Notes: generated from the sequence alone by a model not told the origin. Shown: positions 1-7,482, numbered from the stretch's first letter. The stretch: 64,000 nt of DNA from CAYWKU01 sp964459325 (GCA_964459325.1 CAYWKU010000016.1:1-64000), one strand, 5' to 3'. Made by a program: numbers and translations.

Positions 1-375
1 CCCCAAAATCCCTCCCTAAAAAGCATTGCCAACTCGTTAAGCGGGAATCTTGGGAAGAAGAGAATAGTTGCTGTACTGGCGGTTCTGGCTTTTGCGGTTC
101 TTCCCCTGATGGGATGCGCGATGGCTAATGCTCCCGCGATTGCCCAGCTCTACACCGACGTGCAAGGCCCCGTGGCATACGGTGAAGACGGCAGAATCAC
201 CAAAACGGGCGAAGCCTGCGCCATGAGCTATCTCGGCCTTATCGCCCAGGGCGATGCCAGCATCAAGGCCGCGATGGAAAACGGCGGCATCTCGAACGTG
301 GTTATGGTCGACCATAGCTCGAAAATCATCCTCGGCCTGTATGCGGAGTACTGCACGATAGTACGCGGCAGCTAA
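1..375 (+). CDS. TRL-like family lipoprotein (5' end outside window)
   Basis: The reading frame is open from base 1 and has no ATG, GTG or TTG before the ATG at 109, so the true start lies upstream of the window. Codons 19-39 encode a basic KKR followed by a hydrophobic run ending in LMGC (Cys at 115-117), a good type II signal peptide and lipobox. The ATG at 109 falls inside the lipobox and cannot be the start. The mature part matches the TRL-like family pattern: LYTDVQGP, then GEACAMSYLGLIAQGDASI, then a C-terminal ILGLYAEYCTIVRG. Function is unknown; these are small predicted periplasmic or outer-membrane lipoproteins. A strong terminator follows at once. Confidence 0.75.
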   Translation, partial: PQNPSLKSIANSLSGNLGKKRIVAVLAVLAFAVLPLMGCAMANAPAIAQLYTDVQGPVAYGEDGRITKTGEACAMSYLGLIAQGDASIKAAMENGGISNVVMVDHSSKIILGLYAEYCTIVRGS

Positions 376-403
376 GGCCCCGCCACAATCGAAGAAAGAC
401 CTC

Positions 404-447
404 AAAAGCCGGTGGAGCATTCAGACCCACCGGCTTTTAATTTTTTA
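404..447 (+). terminator. Rho-independent terminator of the TRL-like gene
   Basis: A perfect 12-bp stem (AAAAGCCGGTGG at 404-415 pairing with 427-438) has an 11-nt loop and is followed by AATTTTTT. It sits 29 nt after the stop codon. Confidence 0.85.
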
Positions 448-454
448 TGTTCCG

Positions 455-519
455 AACCTGAAAAGGAAGACCCGGCATGGAAGATGACACGGATTATTGC
501 AGGGTTTTCGAGAACATAG
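455..519 (+). pseudogene. Duplicated, truncated 5' end of the downstream thioesterase gene
   Basis: Bases 455-519 repeat, with a few mismatches, the stretch around 707-775 that holds the ribosome-binding region and first codons of the thioesterase gene. Both contain CCCGGCATGGAA and GGATTATTGCAGGGTTTTCG. In this copy the frame runs ATG at 477 to a TAG about 14 codons later, where a palindromic repeat begins. It is read as a 5' gene fragment left by duplication or by insertion of the repeat block. The two copies differ at several positions, so the event is not recent. Confidence 0.6.
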
Positions 520-548
520 GCGGGTGGCTCAGACGTTATACGTCTGAG
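520..548 (-). repeat. Palindromic repeat with GACGTTATACGTC core (copy 1)
   Basis: The hairpin CTCAGACGT / TAT / ACGTCTGAG (528-548) is preceded by GGGTGGC. The same block recurs at 7124-7150. On the opposite strand it matches the hairpin at 10154-10174, which is followed by GCCACCC. It looks like a dispersed intergenic REP-type element. Confidence 0.7.
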
Positions 549-559
549 TTGCGCCGGCA

Positions 560-635
560 ACAAGAAACCTGCTCCGAAGTTTCGGTATTGAAAAGACAGC
601 TTCTTTAGCCGAAGGTTTGGATAGAAATTTCTTGT
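560..635 (+). repeat. ACAAGAAA...TTTCTTGT imperfect palindromic repeat (copy 1)
   Basis: The terminal 8-mers ACAAGAAA (560-567) and TTTCTTGT (628-635) are exact inverted repeats. The interior contains AAGTTTCGGTATTGAA, which recurs with one mismatch in a second copy at 22562-22639 bounded by the same 8-mers. It has no coding potential and is probably a non-autonomous dispersed repeat. Confidence 0.65.
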
Positions 636-648
636 CCCCTTACGGGGT

Positions 649-696
649 CCCGTCCGCCCGGACGGGCCACCCTGCCCGCACTAAAGTGTGGGCTAC
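649..696 (+). repeat. Two adjacent hairpins, GGGCCACCCTGC-type repeat
   Basis: An 8-bp stem CCCGTCCG / CGGACGGG (649-666) is followed by CCACCCTGC and a second hairpin CCCGCACT / AGTGTGGG (675-692). The CCACCCTGC boundary also follows the hairpin at 10154-10174 and appears in variant form near 22674. The block lies 40-80 bp before the thioesterase start and could affect its expression. Confidence 0.5.
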
Positions 697-731
697 CCTT
701 GGTCAACCGATGAACCGGAGAAAAGCCCGGC

Positions 732-1211
732 ATGGAAAATGAGTTGGATTATTGCAGGGTTTTCGATAACATAGTCCCCTTCGCTACCCGCGCCGGGATA
801 AAGGCCCTCCGCATATCCCCGGAGTACAACAAGATAACCATGCCCCTGGAGCCGAACCGAAACCACGTGGGCACCATGTACGCCGGGGCGTTGTTCACCC
901 TTGCCGAAATGATGGGCGGCGCGGTGGCCCTCACGCGCCTCGGCCCCCACGACCTGGTGCCCATAGTCACCTCGCTTACCATAAACTTCCTCAAGCCCGC
1001 TCAGACGGATATAAGCGCCGAATATGCCCTCAGCGACGAGGAGACCGAGAGGATAATCTCCGAGGCCGAAGAGGCGGGAAAGGCCCGGTATGTGCTCAAC
1101 CTTGAGCTGAAGGACGCGGAGGGTAACATAGTGGCCACTACGGAAGGTCATTACCAGGTGAAAAAATTCCCCGGCGCGGGAAAGCTTTTGACGGCTTTGA
1201 TTAAGCCATGA
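732..1211 (+). CDS. Hotdog-fold thioesterase-like protein (DUF4442/PaaI type)
   Basis: The 159-residue protein resembles the PaaI/DUF4442 group of single-domain hotdog proteins, which act on acyl-CoA thioesters. The motif GTMYAGALFTLAEMMGG (about residues 49-65) corresponds to the central hotdog helix with its catalytic-site surroundings. A C-terminal strand reads NIVATTEGHYQVKK. The substrate cannot be inferred. The start ATG at 732 has GGAG about 12 nt upstream. The first codons are duplicated at 455-519. The gene stands alone on this strand and faces the minus-strand sulfatase operon, with a hairpin repeat between them. Confidence 0.75.
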   Translation: MENELDYCRVFDNIVPFATRAGIKALRISPEYNKITMPLEPNRNHVGTMYAGALFTLAEMMGGAVALTRLGPHDLVPIVTSLTINFLKPAQTDISAEYALSDEETERIISEAEEAGKARYVLNLELKDAEGNIVATTEGHYQVKKFPGAGKLLTALIKP

Positions 1212-1212
1212 T

Positions 1213-1232
1213 GCCCGGCAGGAGTGCCGGGC
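1213..1232. repeat. GCCCGGCA hairpin repeat (copy 1)
   Basis: The 8-bp stem GCCCGGCA / TGCCGGGC has loop GGAG. The same stem occurs at 7518-7537 (loop GAAG), and the inverse arrangement at 10010-10029. It lies between convergent genes, but no T-tract follows on either strand, so a terminator role is unproven. Confidence 0.6.
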
Positions 1233-1289
1233 CCACCATGTGCCCGGCAGTGTAGCCCCGCAAAAAATTTCGCGACGAAAACAAAATAA

Positions 1290-1477
1290 TTATCTGGGAG
1301 CCGGCCACTTAACCCGGCTTGCTTTTTCGAGCAGCTTTTCGCCTTCTTGCCTGGTTCGAGGCTTTGAAGCCAATATTTTTCCCAGGTCTTCCAGGGCGAA
1401 TTTATGCCTCGGGTTCAACTCCAATTCCTTTCTGTATTGCTCGATGGCAGCTTTAATTTCTCCCCGCTCCTGAGCCG
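1290..1477 (-). pseudogene. Out-of-frame remnant of the sulfatase/TPR C-terminus
   Basis: Read in the neighbouring frame, this stretch encodes about 62 residues (AAQERGEIKAAIEQYRKELE and onward to a TAA at 1290-1292). They align end to end with the C-terminus of the paralogue at 3215-5131 (AAQKRGDGREAVEHYKKELT and onward). It is the last TPR of the sulfatase-like gene at 1453-3186, separated from it by a 7-bp tandem duplication. Removing one 7-bp copy restores a 629-residue protein, close to the 638 residues of the paralogue. Confidence 0.85.
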
Positions 1478-3186
1478 CTTTGCCCTTTGCCCAGTATGTG
1501 GTGGGCTTCCCTCGCGTTCGGGTCCAGCTCGAGAGCCTTGCGGGCGCATTCGGCGGCCTTCGAGTACTTCCCGGTCAAGGTATAAACGATTCCGAGGTTT
1601 TGCCACAGCTCGGGGATGTTTGGCGATATGCGGGTAAGCTTTTCATATTCCCGTATCGCTCCGCCGTAGTTACCTTGCCTGACGTAAACGAAGGCGAGTT
1701 TCCGGAGCACCGCCGGGTTATCGGGGTCGAGTTCGAGAGCCTTTTTGTACTCGGCCACTGCAAAATCCCACAGGGATTCATGAAAAAATATGTTGCCCTG
1801 CTGATAATATTCTAGCACCCGGGTCATGTCCATGGGGTTTTCGCGGCTTTTCCGGCGGGGAGCTTTCTGCCCCACGTAGCCCAGGCTTTCCACCATCTTC
1901 CGCGTTTTGTCGCCCGGTATAAACTTGGCAGCTTCGGCGTTTTCAAGAGGTGAAAGCGCCGCTTCAAGCTCTCTCATCTTCCCGGATAGTTCAGATACAA
2001 GCTTTTTATCCTTGCTGTAAAGGTTTACCTCTTCACCGGGGTCTTTCTTAACATTGTATATTTCATTGCCCGGGGGCGCGATGTACTTGTGTTTTTCCGT
2101 TCTCAGCCCCTTCAGAGGACTCCAACCCAGCGTCTCCGGGGCCAGCGTTTCAATGTAGACGGGCCTTTGGGGCAATTTTTCATTTCCCTTAATTGAAGCC
2201 GTGAGGTCTCTTCCGCTGCATTCGAAATCGTCGTTCATGCCGAGGTAAGCAAGCACCGTCGGCGCGATGTCCACCAGGCCGACCATCGTCTCCACTTTCC
2301 GCCCTCCGGGTATCTCCGGCCCGGCGAAAATAAGCGGCGCCCGCATGGTGGGGCGGTAGAGGAAAAGGCCGTGAGTCCTCTCGCCGTGTTCCCCGAGAGC
2401 TTCGCCGTGGTCGGAAGTCAGGACTATGAGCGTGTTATCCGGAAGACCGCGCTCCTCCAGGCGCCGGAGCAGCTTTCCCACCTGTTCGTCAGCGAAAGCC
2501 ACCTCCCCGTTATAAGGCTCGGCCTTGTACTTTCCGGAGTATTCACCGGGCGGGTCATAGGGATAGTGGGGGTCGAAGTAATGCACCCACAGGAAAAAGG
2601 GCCGCCGTGGGCCGTTCTCCAGCCATTTGAACACTTTACGGTTTACTTTGTCCGCGCTTATTTCGGCGTTGTACATAATCGGCGCCTTTCCGCCGGGCGG
2701 GGTGAGGTCTTCGTACACATCAAAACCCCGGTCGAGGCCGAACTGAGCGTTGAGCGTGGCCGAGGCCACGAACGCCGCCGTGTGATAACCTTCCCCCGCC
2801 AGCTTCCGGCTCAATGTGGGGTGGCCCTCCGGCAGGCGATAGAAGGTGTTATCCCGCGCACCGTGTTCGACCGGATAGCGCCCGGTCAGGATGGAAGCGT
2901 GGCCCGGCAGGGTCAGGGGAACCGGCGTTATGGTCTCCTCGAACAAGACGCCCCGCTCCGCCAATGCATCAATATTGGGGGTATCAACGGTCTTCGAGCC
3001 GTAGCAGCTCAACCTGTCCGCACGCAGGGTGTCTATGGTAATCAGCAGCACGTTCCTGTCCGGCCGGAAAAAGGAGCATTTCCCGCCGACCAGCACCGAT
3101 AACGAAATCAGCGGAACAATCCACAGTATGTTACGTAAGAATTTATGCAGGCCCTTGTTTCCGAATGTCACTTTGTATCCGGGCAT
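1453..3186 (-). CDS. Sulfatase-fold (alkaline phosphatase superfamily) TPR protein, C-terminally frameshifted
   Basis: This 577-residue protein has an N-terminal membrane or signal segment (about residues 17-36, ending near Cys37), a sulfatase-type domain and C-terminal TPRs from about residue 440. Metal-site motifs are visible: NVLLITIDTLRADR (Asp52) and TSDHGEALGEHGE. At the nucleophile position the sulfatase signature C/S-x-P-x-R reads T-L-P-G-H (Thr92). It therefore cannot carry the formylglycine of true sulfatases and may be a Thr-nucleophile phosphotransferase or hydrolase. The last 10 residues arise from a frameshift caused by the 7-bp duplication at 1478-1491; the catalytic domain is intact. 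It lies 28 nt downstream of its paralogue in the same operon. Confidence 0.8.
   Translation of the reverse strand: MPGYKVTFGNKGLHKFLRNILWIVPLISLSVLVGGKCSFFRPDRNVLLITIDTLRADRLSCYGSKTVDTPNIDALAERGVLFEETITPVPLTLPGHASILTGRYPVEHGARDNTFYRLPEGHPTLSRKLAGEGYHTAAFVASATLNAQFGLDRGFDVYEDLTPPGGKAPIMYNAEISADKVNRKVFKWLENGPRRPFFLWVHYFDPHYPYDPPGEYSGKYKAEPYNGEVAFADEQVGKLLRRLEERGLPDNTLIVLTSDHGEALGEHGERTHGLFLYRPTMRAPLIFAGPEIPGGRKVETMVGLVDIAPTVLAYLGMNDDFECSGRDLTASIKGNEKLPQRPVYIETLAPETLGWSPLKGLRTEKHKYIAPPGNEIYNVKKDPGEEVNLYSKDKKLVSELSGKMRELEAALSPLENAEAAKFIPGDKTRKMVESLGYVGQKAPRRKSRENPMDMTRVLEYYQQGNIFFHESLWDFAVAEYKKALELDPDNPAVLRKLAFVYVRQGNYGGAIREYEKLTRISPNIPELWQNLGIVYTLTGKYSKAAECARKALELDPNAREAHHILGKGQSGSGAGRN
1478..1491. 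repeat. 7-bp tandem duplication causing a frameshift
   Basis: CTTTGCC is present twice in tandem (1478-1484 and 1485-1491). On the coding strand this is GGCAAAG twice. With a single copy the sulfatase-like frame continues into a complete TPR that matches its paralogue. It could be a real mutation or an assembly error. Confidence 0.85.
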
Positions 3187-3214
3187 GGCGACCGTATCTC
3201 CCGCAGCGTTTCTT

Positions 3215-5131
3215 TTACCGCGCCAGGCCGGGCGGCTCGCCGCTCGCCCGCTTTCCTTTTTCCATACTACGGGCCTTTTGCAGGAGTTTTTTCCCTATTT
3301 CTCTAGTTTCGGGGGAGGAAACAAGTATCTCCCCCAAATTTTTTATAGATTCACGGTGGTTGGGATTTATTGTAAGCTCTTTCTTATAATGTTCGACGGC
3401 CTCGCGCCCATCGCCCCTCTTTTGAGCCGCTACTCCCAACATAAAGTGAGCTTCAATTGTGCCCGGCTCCAACTGGAGAGCCTTCCTCGCGTACTTTTCG
3501 ACCTTGTCGAATTTACCCATCTTGAGATACAGTCTGCCGAAGTTTTTCCACGAGCGGGCCCTTTCAGGAAAGAGGTCAAGCAGCTTCTTAAACTTCCTTT
3601 CGGAAGCTTCAAATTTATCGTTTCTCATAAGCAAATACGCCAACTCATCGAGCACGACCGGGTTGTCGGGGTCGAGTTCTTCGGCCCTGGTGTATGCCGA
3701 AATCGCAAGGGACGGCAAGCCCTGCTTCACCAGGTCGCGGGCGCGGTAATAGTAATGCAGCACCTCTTTCATGTCCGCCGGGTTTTCGGCGTTACTTTTC
3801 TTCTCAGCCTTTCCCCCCGCATATCCCAGCGCCTCCAGATTCCTCCTGGTGTCCTCATCGGGAGAAAACTCCGAGGAGCCGCGGGTTGAAATCCGGGAAA
3901 AACCTTCCCTGATTCGGCTCATTCTCTTGCTCAGCTTCCGGACGATTTTTTCGGAGTCGGCGTAAATGTTGTTCATCTCGGAAGGGTCGCTTTCGAGGTC
4001 GTAAAGCTCGGTCGCCGGTTCGGATACAAGCTTATACTCGGCCGTTCGCAGGCCGGTTAAACCGCTCCACGCCATCATCTCCGCCGGAGCCATGGTTTCT
4101 ATGTACACCGGCCTTTTCTCGATGGTCTCATCCCGAGTCATGCTTCCCAACAGGTCCCTGCCGCTGGTTTCCATCTTCCCGTCCATTCCGAGGTAAGACA
4201 TGATTGTGGGAGCGATATCCAGAAGGCTCACCATCGAACCGATGCGCTTGCCCGGCGGGATGTCCGCCCCCGAGAATATCAGCGGCACAGTCATCGTGGT
4301 GTCGTACAGAAAGAAGCCGTGGAACCGTTCCCCGTGCTCACCCAACCCTTCCCCGTGGTCGGAAGTTACAACCGTGAGGGTATTTTCGAGCAGCCCGCGC
4401 TTTTCAAACTCCTCCATGAGTACGCCTATCCGGCTGTCCACAAACGCCACTTCTCCGTCGTAGGGATGTTCATACATGCTCCTGTAAGGCTCCGGGGGCT
4501 TATACTCCGAATGAGGGTCGAAATAATGTATCCACAGGAAAAAAGGCCCTTCCGGATTTTTGTTCACCCAGCTCAATACCTTCCTGGTTACCGCGTCTGC
4601 GGAAATGACAAGGGAAAATTCCCGGTTGGCGCGACTGTCAAAGGAAAGGTCTTTATATGTATCGAATCCCTGGTCCAGGCCGAACTGAGCGTTCATAATA
4701 CTGGAGGAAATAAAGGCCGCCGTATCGTAACCTTCCCCCTTGAACACTTCCGCCAATGTAACGGCTTCGCCCGACAGCCTGAAAAAACCGTTATTCCTGA
4801 TACCGTGCTCCTCTGGATAAAGCCCGGTCAGGATAGAAGCGTGGCCGGGCAGGGTCAGGGGAACCGGGGTTATGGTCTCCTCGAACAGCACGCCCCGCTC
4901 CGCCAATGCATCAATATTGGGGGTGTCAACGGTCTCCGAGCCGTAGCAGCTCAACCTGTCCGCACGCAGGGTATCTATGGTTATAAGTATTACGTTTCTT
5001 TGGGGCTTGAAAACACTGCACTCGCCGCCCATCAGAATAAGCGGCAAAAATAGTAAAAGGACAAACGGCGGGATTTTCCGGATAAGCCACCCGGCGCCTG
5101 TCTTTTTCTTTTTAACGGAAAAACAACGCAT
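3215..5131 (-). CDS. Sulfatase-fold (alkaline phosphatase superfamily) protein with TPR tail
   Basis: The 638-residue protein starts at the ATG that overlaps the upstream stop in TGATG. It has basic residues, then one hydrophobic segment (about 22-36), then the catalytic domain with NVILITIDTLRADR and TSDHGEGLGEHGE. The position of the sulfatase cysteine holds Thr93 in TLPGH, as in the neighbouring paralogue. TPR-like repeats (DPDNPVVLDELAYLLMR and following) occupy about residues 470-620. It is probably anchored in the inner membrane and faces the periplasm. The substrate is unknown; the Thr argues against a formylglycine sulfatase. Translation is probably coupled to the CoA-transferase/GNAT gene. 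Confidence 0.85.
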   Translation of the reverse strand: MRCFSVKKKKTGAGWLIRKIPPFVLLLFLPLILMGGECSVFKPQRNVILITIDTLRADRLSCYGSETVDTPNIDALAERGVLFEETITPVPLTLPGHASILTGLYPEEHGIRNNGFFRLSGEAVTLAEVFKGEGYDTAAFISSSIMNAQFGLDQGFDTYKDLSFDSRANREFSLVISADAVTRKVLSWVNKNPEGPFFLWIHYFDPHSEYKPPEPYRSMYEHPYDGEVAFVDSRIGVLMEEFEKRGLLENTLTVVTSDHGEGLGEHGERFHGFFLYDTTMTVPLIFSGADIPPGKRIGSMVSLLDIAPTIMSYLGMDGKMETSGRDLLGSMTRDETIEKRPVYIETMAPAEMMAWSGLTGLRTAEYKLVSEPATELYDLESDPSEMNNIYADSEKIVRKLSKRMSRIREGFSRISTRGSSEFSPDEDTRRNLEALGYAGGKAEKKSNAENPADMKEVLHYYYRARDLVKQGLPSLAISAYTRAEELDPDNPVVLDELAYLLMRNDKFEASERKFKKLLDLFPERARSWKNFGRLYLKMGKFDKVEKYARKALQLEPGTIEAHFMLGVAAQKRGDGREAVEHYKKELTINPNHRESIKNLGEILVSSPETREIGKKLLQKARSMEKGKRASGEPPGLAR

Positions 5132-7032
5132 CAAGTCCCCCTCACCGGCCCCTCTTCCTTTTTCTTCTCCATCTTCGACTCGAACTTCATGGAAATCGAG
5201 TAAACCCCCTCTTCGAGATGCGTTTTCATCACGTACCCCGAATCCTGCAGAATTTTCATCATCGCCCGGTTCTGAGCCAGAACGTCGGCGGTAAAACCCC
5301 TGACGTCGTTGGATATGGCAATGTCGGCTATGGTGCGGAAGATGATGGTGCCCAACCCTATGCCCTGCCAGCGGTCTTGCACCAGTATGGCCACGTCCGC
5401 CGTGGCCGAGGCCGGGTCGCGGATGTAATTGGCCACTCCCATTATCTCCTCCTTGCCCGGCTCGCCCACAAAAGCGCCTACGGCCATGTGGAAGTCGTAA
5501 TCCAACTCCTTCAGCGGCTCCTTGCGCTCCCGCTTCAACCTTACACTCGGAGTGAAAAAGCGGTAGTACAGGCTCTGGTCTTCGAGGGAGTAGAAAAACT
5601 CCTTCAGCGCCTCCTCGTCCGCCGGTTGCAGCGGCCTTATGAACACCCGGGAGCCGTCCTTGAGCTCCCGGCGGGTCTCGAACTGCTTCGGGTAAGGTTT
5701 CCCGTAGGCCGGAGGCATGGGCTGGTCGGGGTCCACGTAGCGCAGCTTCTTGGCGTAGTCCAGCAACCACTCGCGAAACTTGGGGTGGGCTATTTGAATC
5801 AGGTTTATCACCCGTTCCCTGATGGATTTGCCGTGCAGGTAAGCCACGCCGTACTCGGTCACCACGTAATGCACGTCGCCGCGAGTGGTTACTACACCCG
5901 CGCCTTCGCTGAGCACGGGGACTATCCGGCTCCTGGCCTCGTCTTTGGTAACGCTCGGCAGGCATATTATGGGCCTTCCGAAGCGCGATTTGCCGGCCCC
6001 CCTTATAAAGTCCACCTGCCCGCCGATGCCGCTGTAGAAGGTGGCGCCGATGGAGTCGGCGGCCACCTGGCCGGTGATGTCCACCTCGAGGGCCACGTTT
6101 ATCGCCGCCATCCGGTCGTTCCGAGCTATGACGTAAGGGTCGTTCACGTATTCGGTGGGATGAAACTCCACGCCGGGGTTGTTGTGCACGAAATCGTAAA
6201 GCTTGCGGGCGCCCATGCAGAAGCTGGTGACAATCTTGCCCAGGTGGATAGTTTTTCTGTTGTTGGTTATAACCCCCGCCTCCACCAGGTCCGCGATACC
6301 GTCGCTCATAACCTCGGTATGCACGCCCAAATCCCTGCGGTCGGTAAGGTACTTGAGAACGTTGTTTGGAATTACCCCGATGCCGGTCTCCAGCGTAGCG
6401 CCGTCTTCCACCAGCGTGGCGACGTTTTCCGCCACCTTGAGCTGCACCTCCGTAGGCTCAGGAAAGCGGTATTCGATTATGGGCTTGTTGCCTTCCACAA
6501 AGAAGTCAATATGGCTGACGTGAAAAACGCAGTCGCCCAGCGTGCGGGGCATGTTCTCGTTAACCTCGGCGATGACCACCCCCGCGTGCTGCACGGCGGT
6601 CTTGACGATGTCCACGCTTACCCCCAGCGACACGAACCCGTGCTCGTCAGGCGGCGAAACGCATATCAGCGCCGCGTCGGCCTTGATTCGGCGGGACTTT
6701 ATCAGCCGGGGAATGTCGGAAAGCGCCGCTGGAGTGTAATCGGCCCTCCCCTGCTGCACCGCTTCCCTCACCGAGGGGCCGATGAAAAAGGAGTCGTGCC
6801 GGAACTGGCCGCTGTATCGCTCGTCCGCGTAAGGCGCCACCCCGAGGGCCAGGAAGTGAAATATCTCCACGTCCTCGATCTGGCGAAGGTTGTTCACCAT
6901 GGCCTCCACCAGCGTTTGAGGCTCACCGCAGGCGGTGCCCAGAAATATGCTCATCCCCGGCCTGAGCTTCCTTATCGCGGCCTCGGGCGAAATGAGCTTA
7001 CTCTCGAAATCCTTTTTCCACTCGACCGTCAT
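5131..7032 (-). CDS. Acetyl-CoA hydrolase/transferase family protein fused to GNAT domain
   Basis: Residues 1-450 of this 633-residue protein are a class I CoA-transferase of the acetyl-CoA hydrolase / 4-hydroxybutyrate CoA-transferase group. HTEVMSDGIADL holds the probable catalytic Glu240, and GIGGQVDFIRGA (335-346) is the conserved CoA-site loop. Residues 460-620 are a GNAT acyltransferase domain with the acetyl-CoA motif QDRWQGIGLGT (552-562). This two-domain arrangement is known; the GNAT part may modify lysines or sense acyl-CoA. It is the first gene of a minus-strand operon, upstream of two sulfatase-fold genes. Its upstream gap carries paired palindromes that may control it. Confidence 0.88.
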   Translation of the reverse strand: MTVEWKKDFESKLISPEAAIRKLRPGMSIFLGTACGEPQTLVEAMVNNLRQIEDVEIFHFLALGVAPYADERYSGQFRHDSFFIGPSVREAVQQGRADYTPAALSDIPRLIKSRRIKADAALICVSPPDEHGFVSLGVSVDIVKTAVQHAGVVIAEVNENMPRTLGDCVFHVSHIDFFVEGNKPIIEYRFPEPTEVQLKVAENVATLVEDGATLETGIGVIPNNVLKYLTDRRDLGVHTEVMSDGIADLVEAGVITNNRKTIHLGKIVTSFCMGARKLYDFVHNNPGVEFHPTEYVNDPYVIARNDRMAAINVALEVDITGQVAADSIGATFYSGIGGQVDFIRGAGKSRFGRPIICLPSVTKDEARSRIVPVLSEGAGVVTTRGDVHYVVTEYGVAYLHGKSIRERVINLIQIAHPKFREWLLDYAKKLRYVDPDQPMPPAYGKPYPKQFETRRELKDGSRVFIRPLQPADEEALKEFFYSLEDQSLYYRFFTPSVRLKRERKEPLKELDYDFHMAVGAFVGEPGKEEIMGVANYIRDPASATADVAILVQDRWQGIGLGTIIFRTIADIAISNDVRGFTADVLAQNRAMMKILQDSGYVMKTHLEEGVYSISMKFESKMEKKKEEGPVRGT

Positions 7033-7123
7033 AAAAACTCCCGAAACTTAAACCCGGTATACGGAAATTAGGGTAATCGGGTGAGGGCGATATTACAATT
7101 GTTCCGGGATGGCGAGGGGTGAG

Positions 7124-7169
7124 GGGTGGCTCAGACGTTATACGTCTGAGTTGCGCCAGCAACAAGAAA
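7124..7169 (-). repeat. GACGTTATACGTC palindromic repeat (copy 2) with ACAAGAAA border
   Basis: This block is almost identical to 522-567: GGGTGGC, then the hairpin CTCAGACGT / TAT / ACGTCTGAG, then TTGCGCC and CAACAAGAAA. After that the two copies diverge, so this copy has only the left half of the composite repeat seen at 520-635. Confidence 0.75.
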
Positions 7170-7279
7170 AGTATTCCCCCAATTACCGGACTGATAGATA
7201 CCTGACAAATCCGAGGATAATAATAATTTCACGGCAGGAAAAACGGACACATAGCTCGACTGAAGGCAAAACCCGTATT

Positions 7280-7313
7280 ATGTCCCCAAATTTAGGATGT
7301 CCCCAAATTTAGG
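7280..7313. repeat. 17-bp perfect tandem repeat
   Basis: ATGTCCCCAAATTTAGG occurs twice in direct tandem (7280-7296, 7297-7313). It lies in the non-coding gap upstream of the CoA-transferase gene. Sequences of this kind are often seen beside REP-associated transposases, but none is present here. Confidence 0.7.
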
Positions 7314-7360
7314 AACTATTTAACCCTTTCAGGGCGAAAGATGTTTTCATGTTGCTTGAG

Positions 7361-7395
7361 CGACCCGGCTTACGCTTGCGCTTTAAACCCGGCTG
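7361..7395 (-). repeat. AGCCGGGTTTAAAGCG repeat (inverted copy of 10082-10114)
   Basis: Read on the minus strand it gives GCAGCCGGGTTTAAAGCG followed by CAAGCGTAAGCCGGGT. The plus strand at 10082-10114 gives GTAGCCGGGTTTAAAGCG followed by ATAGCGTTAGCCCGG. The ends are self-complementary (GCCGGG...CCCGGC), so both can form hairpins. Confidence 0.6.
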
Positions 7396-7446
7396 CTTGT
7401 TGCACAAAATTTCATCAACCGAATTCTACAACTCTTTCTACAACTT

Positions 7447-7482
7447 TGTAGAATATTCTACAGAGTTGTAGAATATTCTACA
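7447..7482. promoter_or_regulatory. Two identical 16-bp palindromes, operator-like
   Basis: TGTAGAATATTCTACA, a perfect 16-bp palindrome, occurs at 7447-7462 and again at 7467-7482. The centre-to-centre spacing is 20 bp, about two helical turns. Half-sites TTCTACAAC lie just upstream (about 7424-7445). It could be a cooperative operator for a dimeric regulator, about 415 bp upstream of the CoA-transferase start. The regulator is unknown. Confidence 0.5.

Noticed and set aside
1213..1232. Bidirectional terminator between thioesterase and sulfatase genes
   Set aside because: The stem is good but no T-tract follows on either strand, and the same hairpin occurs as a dispersed repeat.
5132..5965. 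N-terminal extension of the second sulfatase-like gene
   Set aside because: The extra residues are Arg-rich out-of-frame reading of the GNAT domain; the TGATG-coupled ATG at 5131 places the membrane anchor correctly.
5218..7071. 617-codon open frame on the plus strand
   Set aside because: It is antisense to the CoA-transferase/GNAT gene, has no family motifs, and is explained by high GC and codon bias of the real gene.
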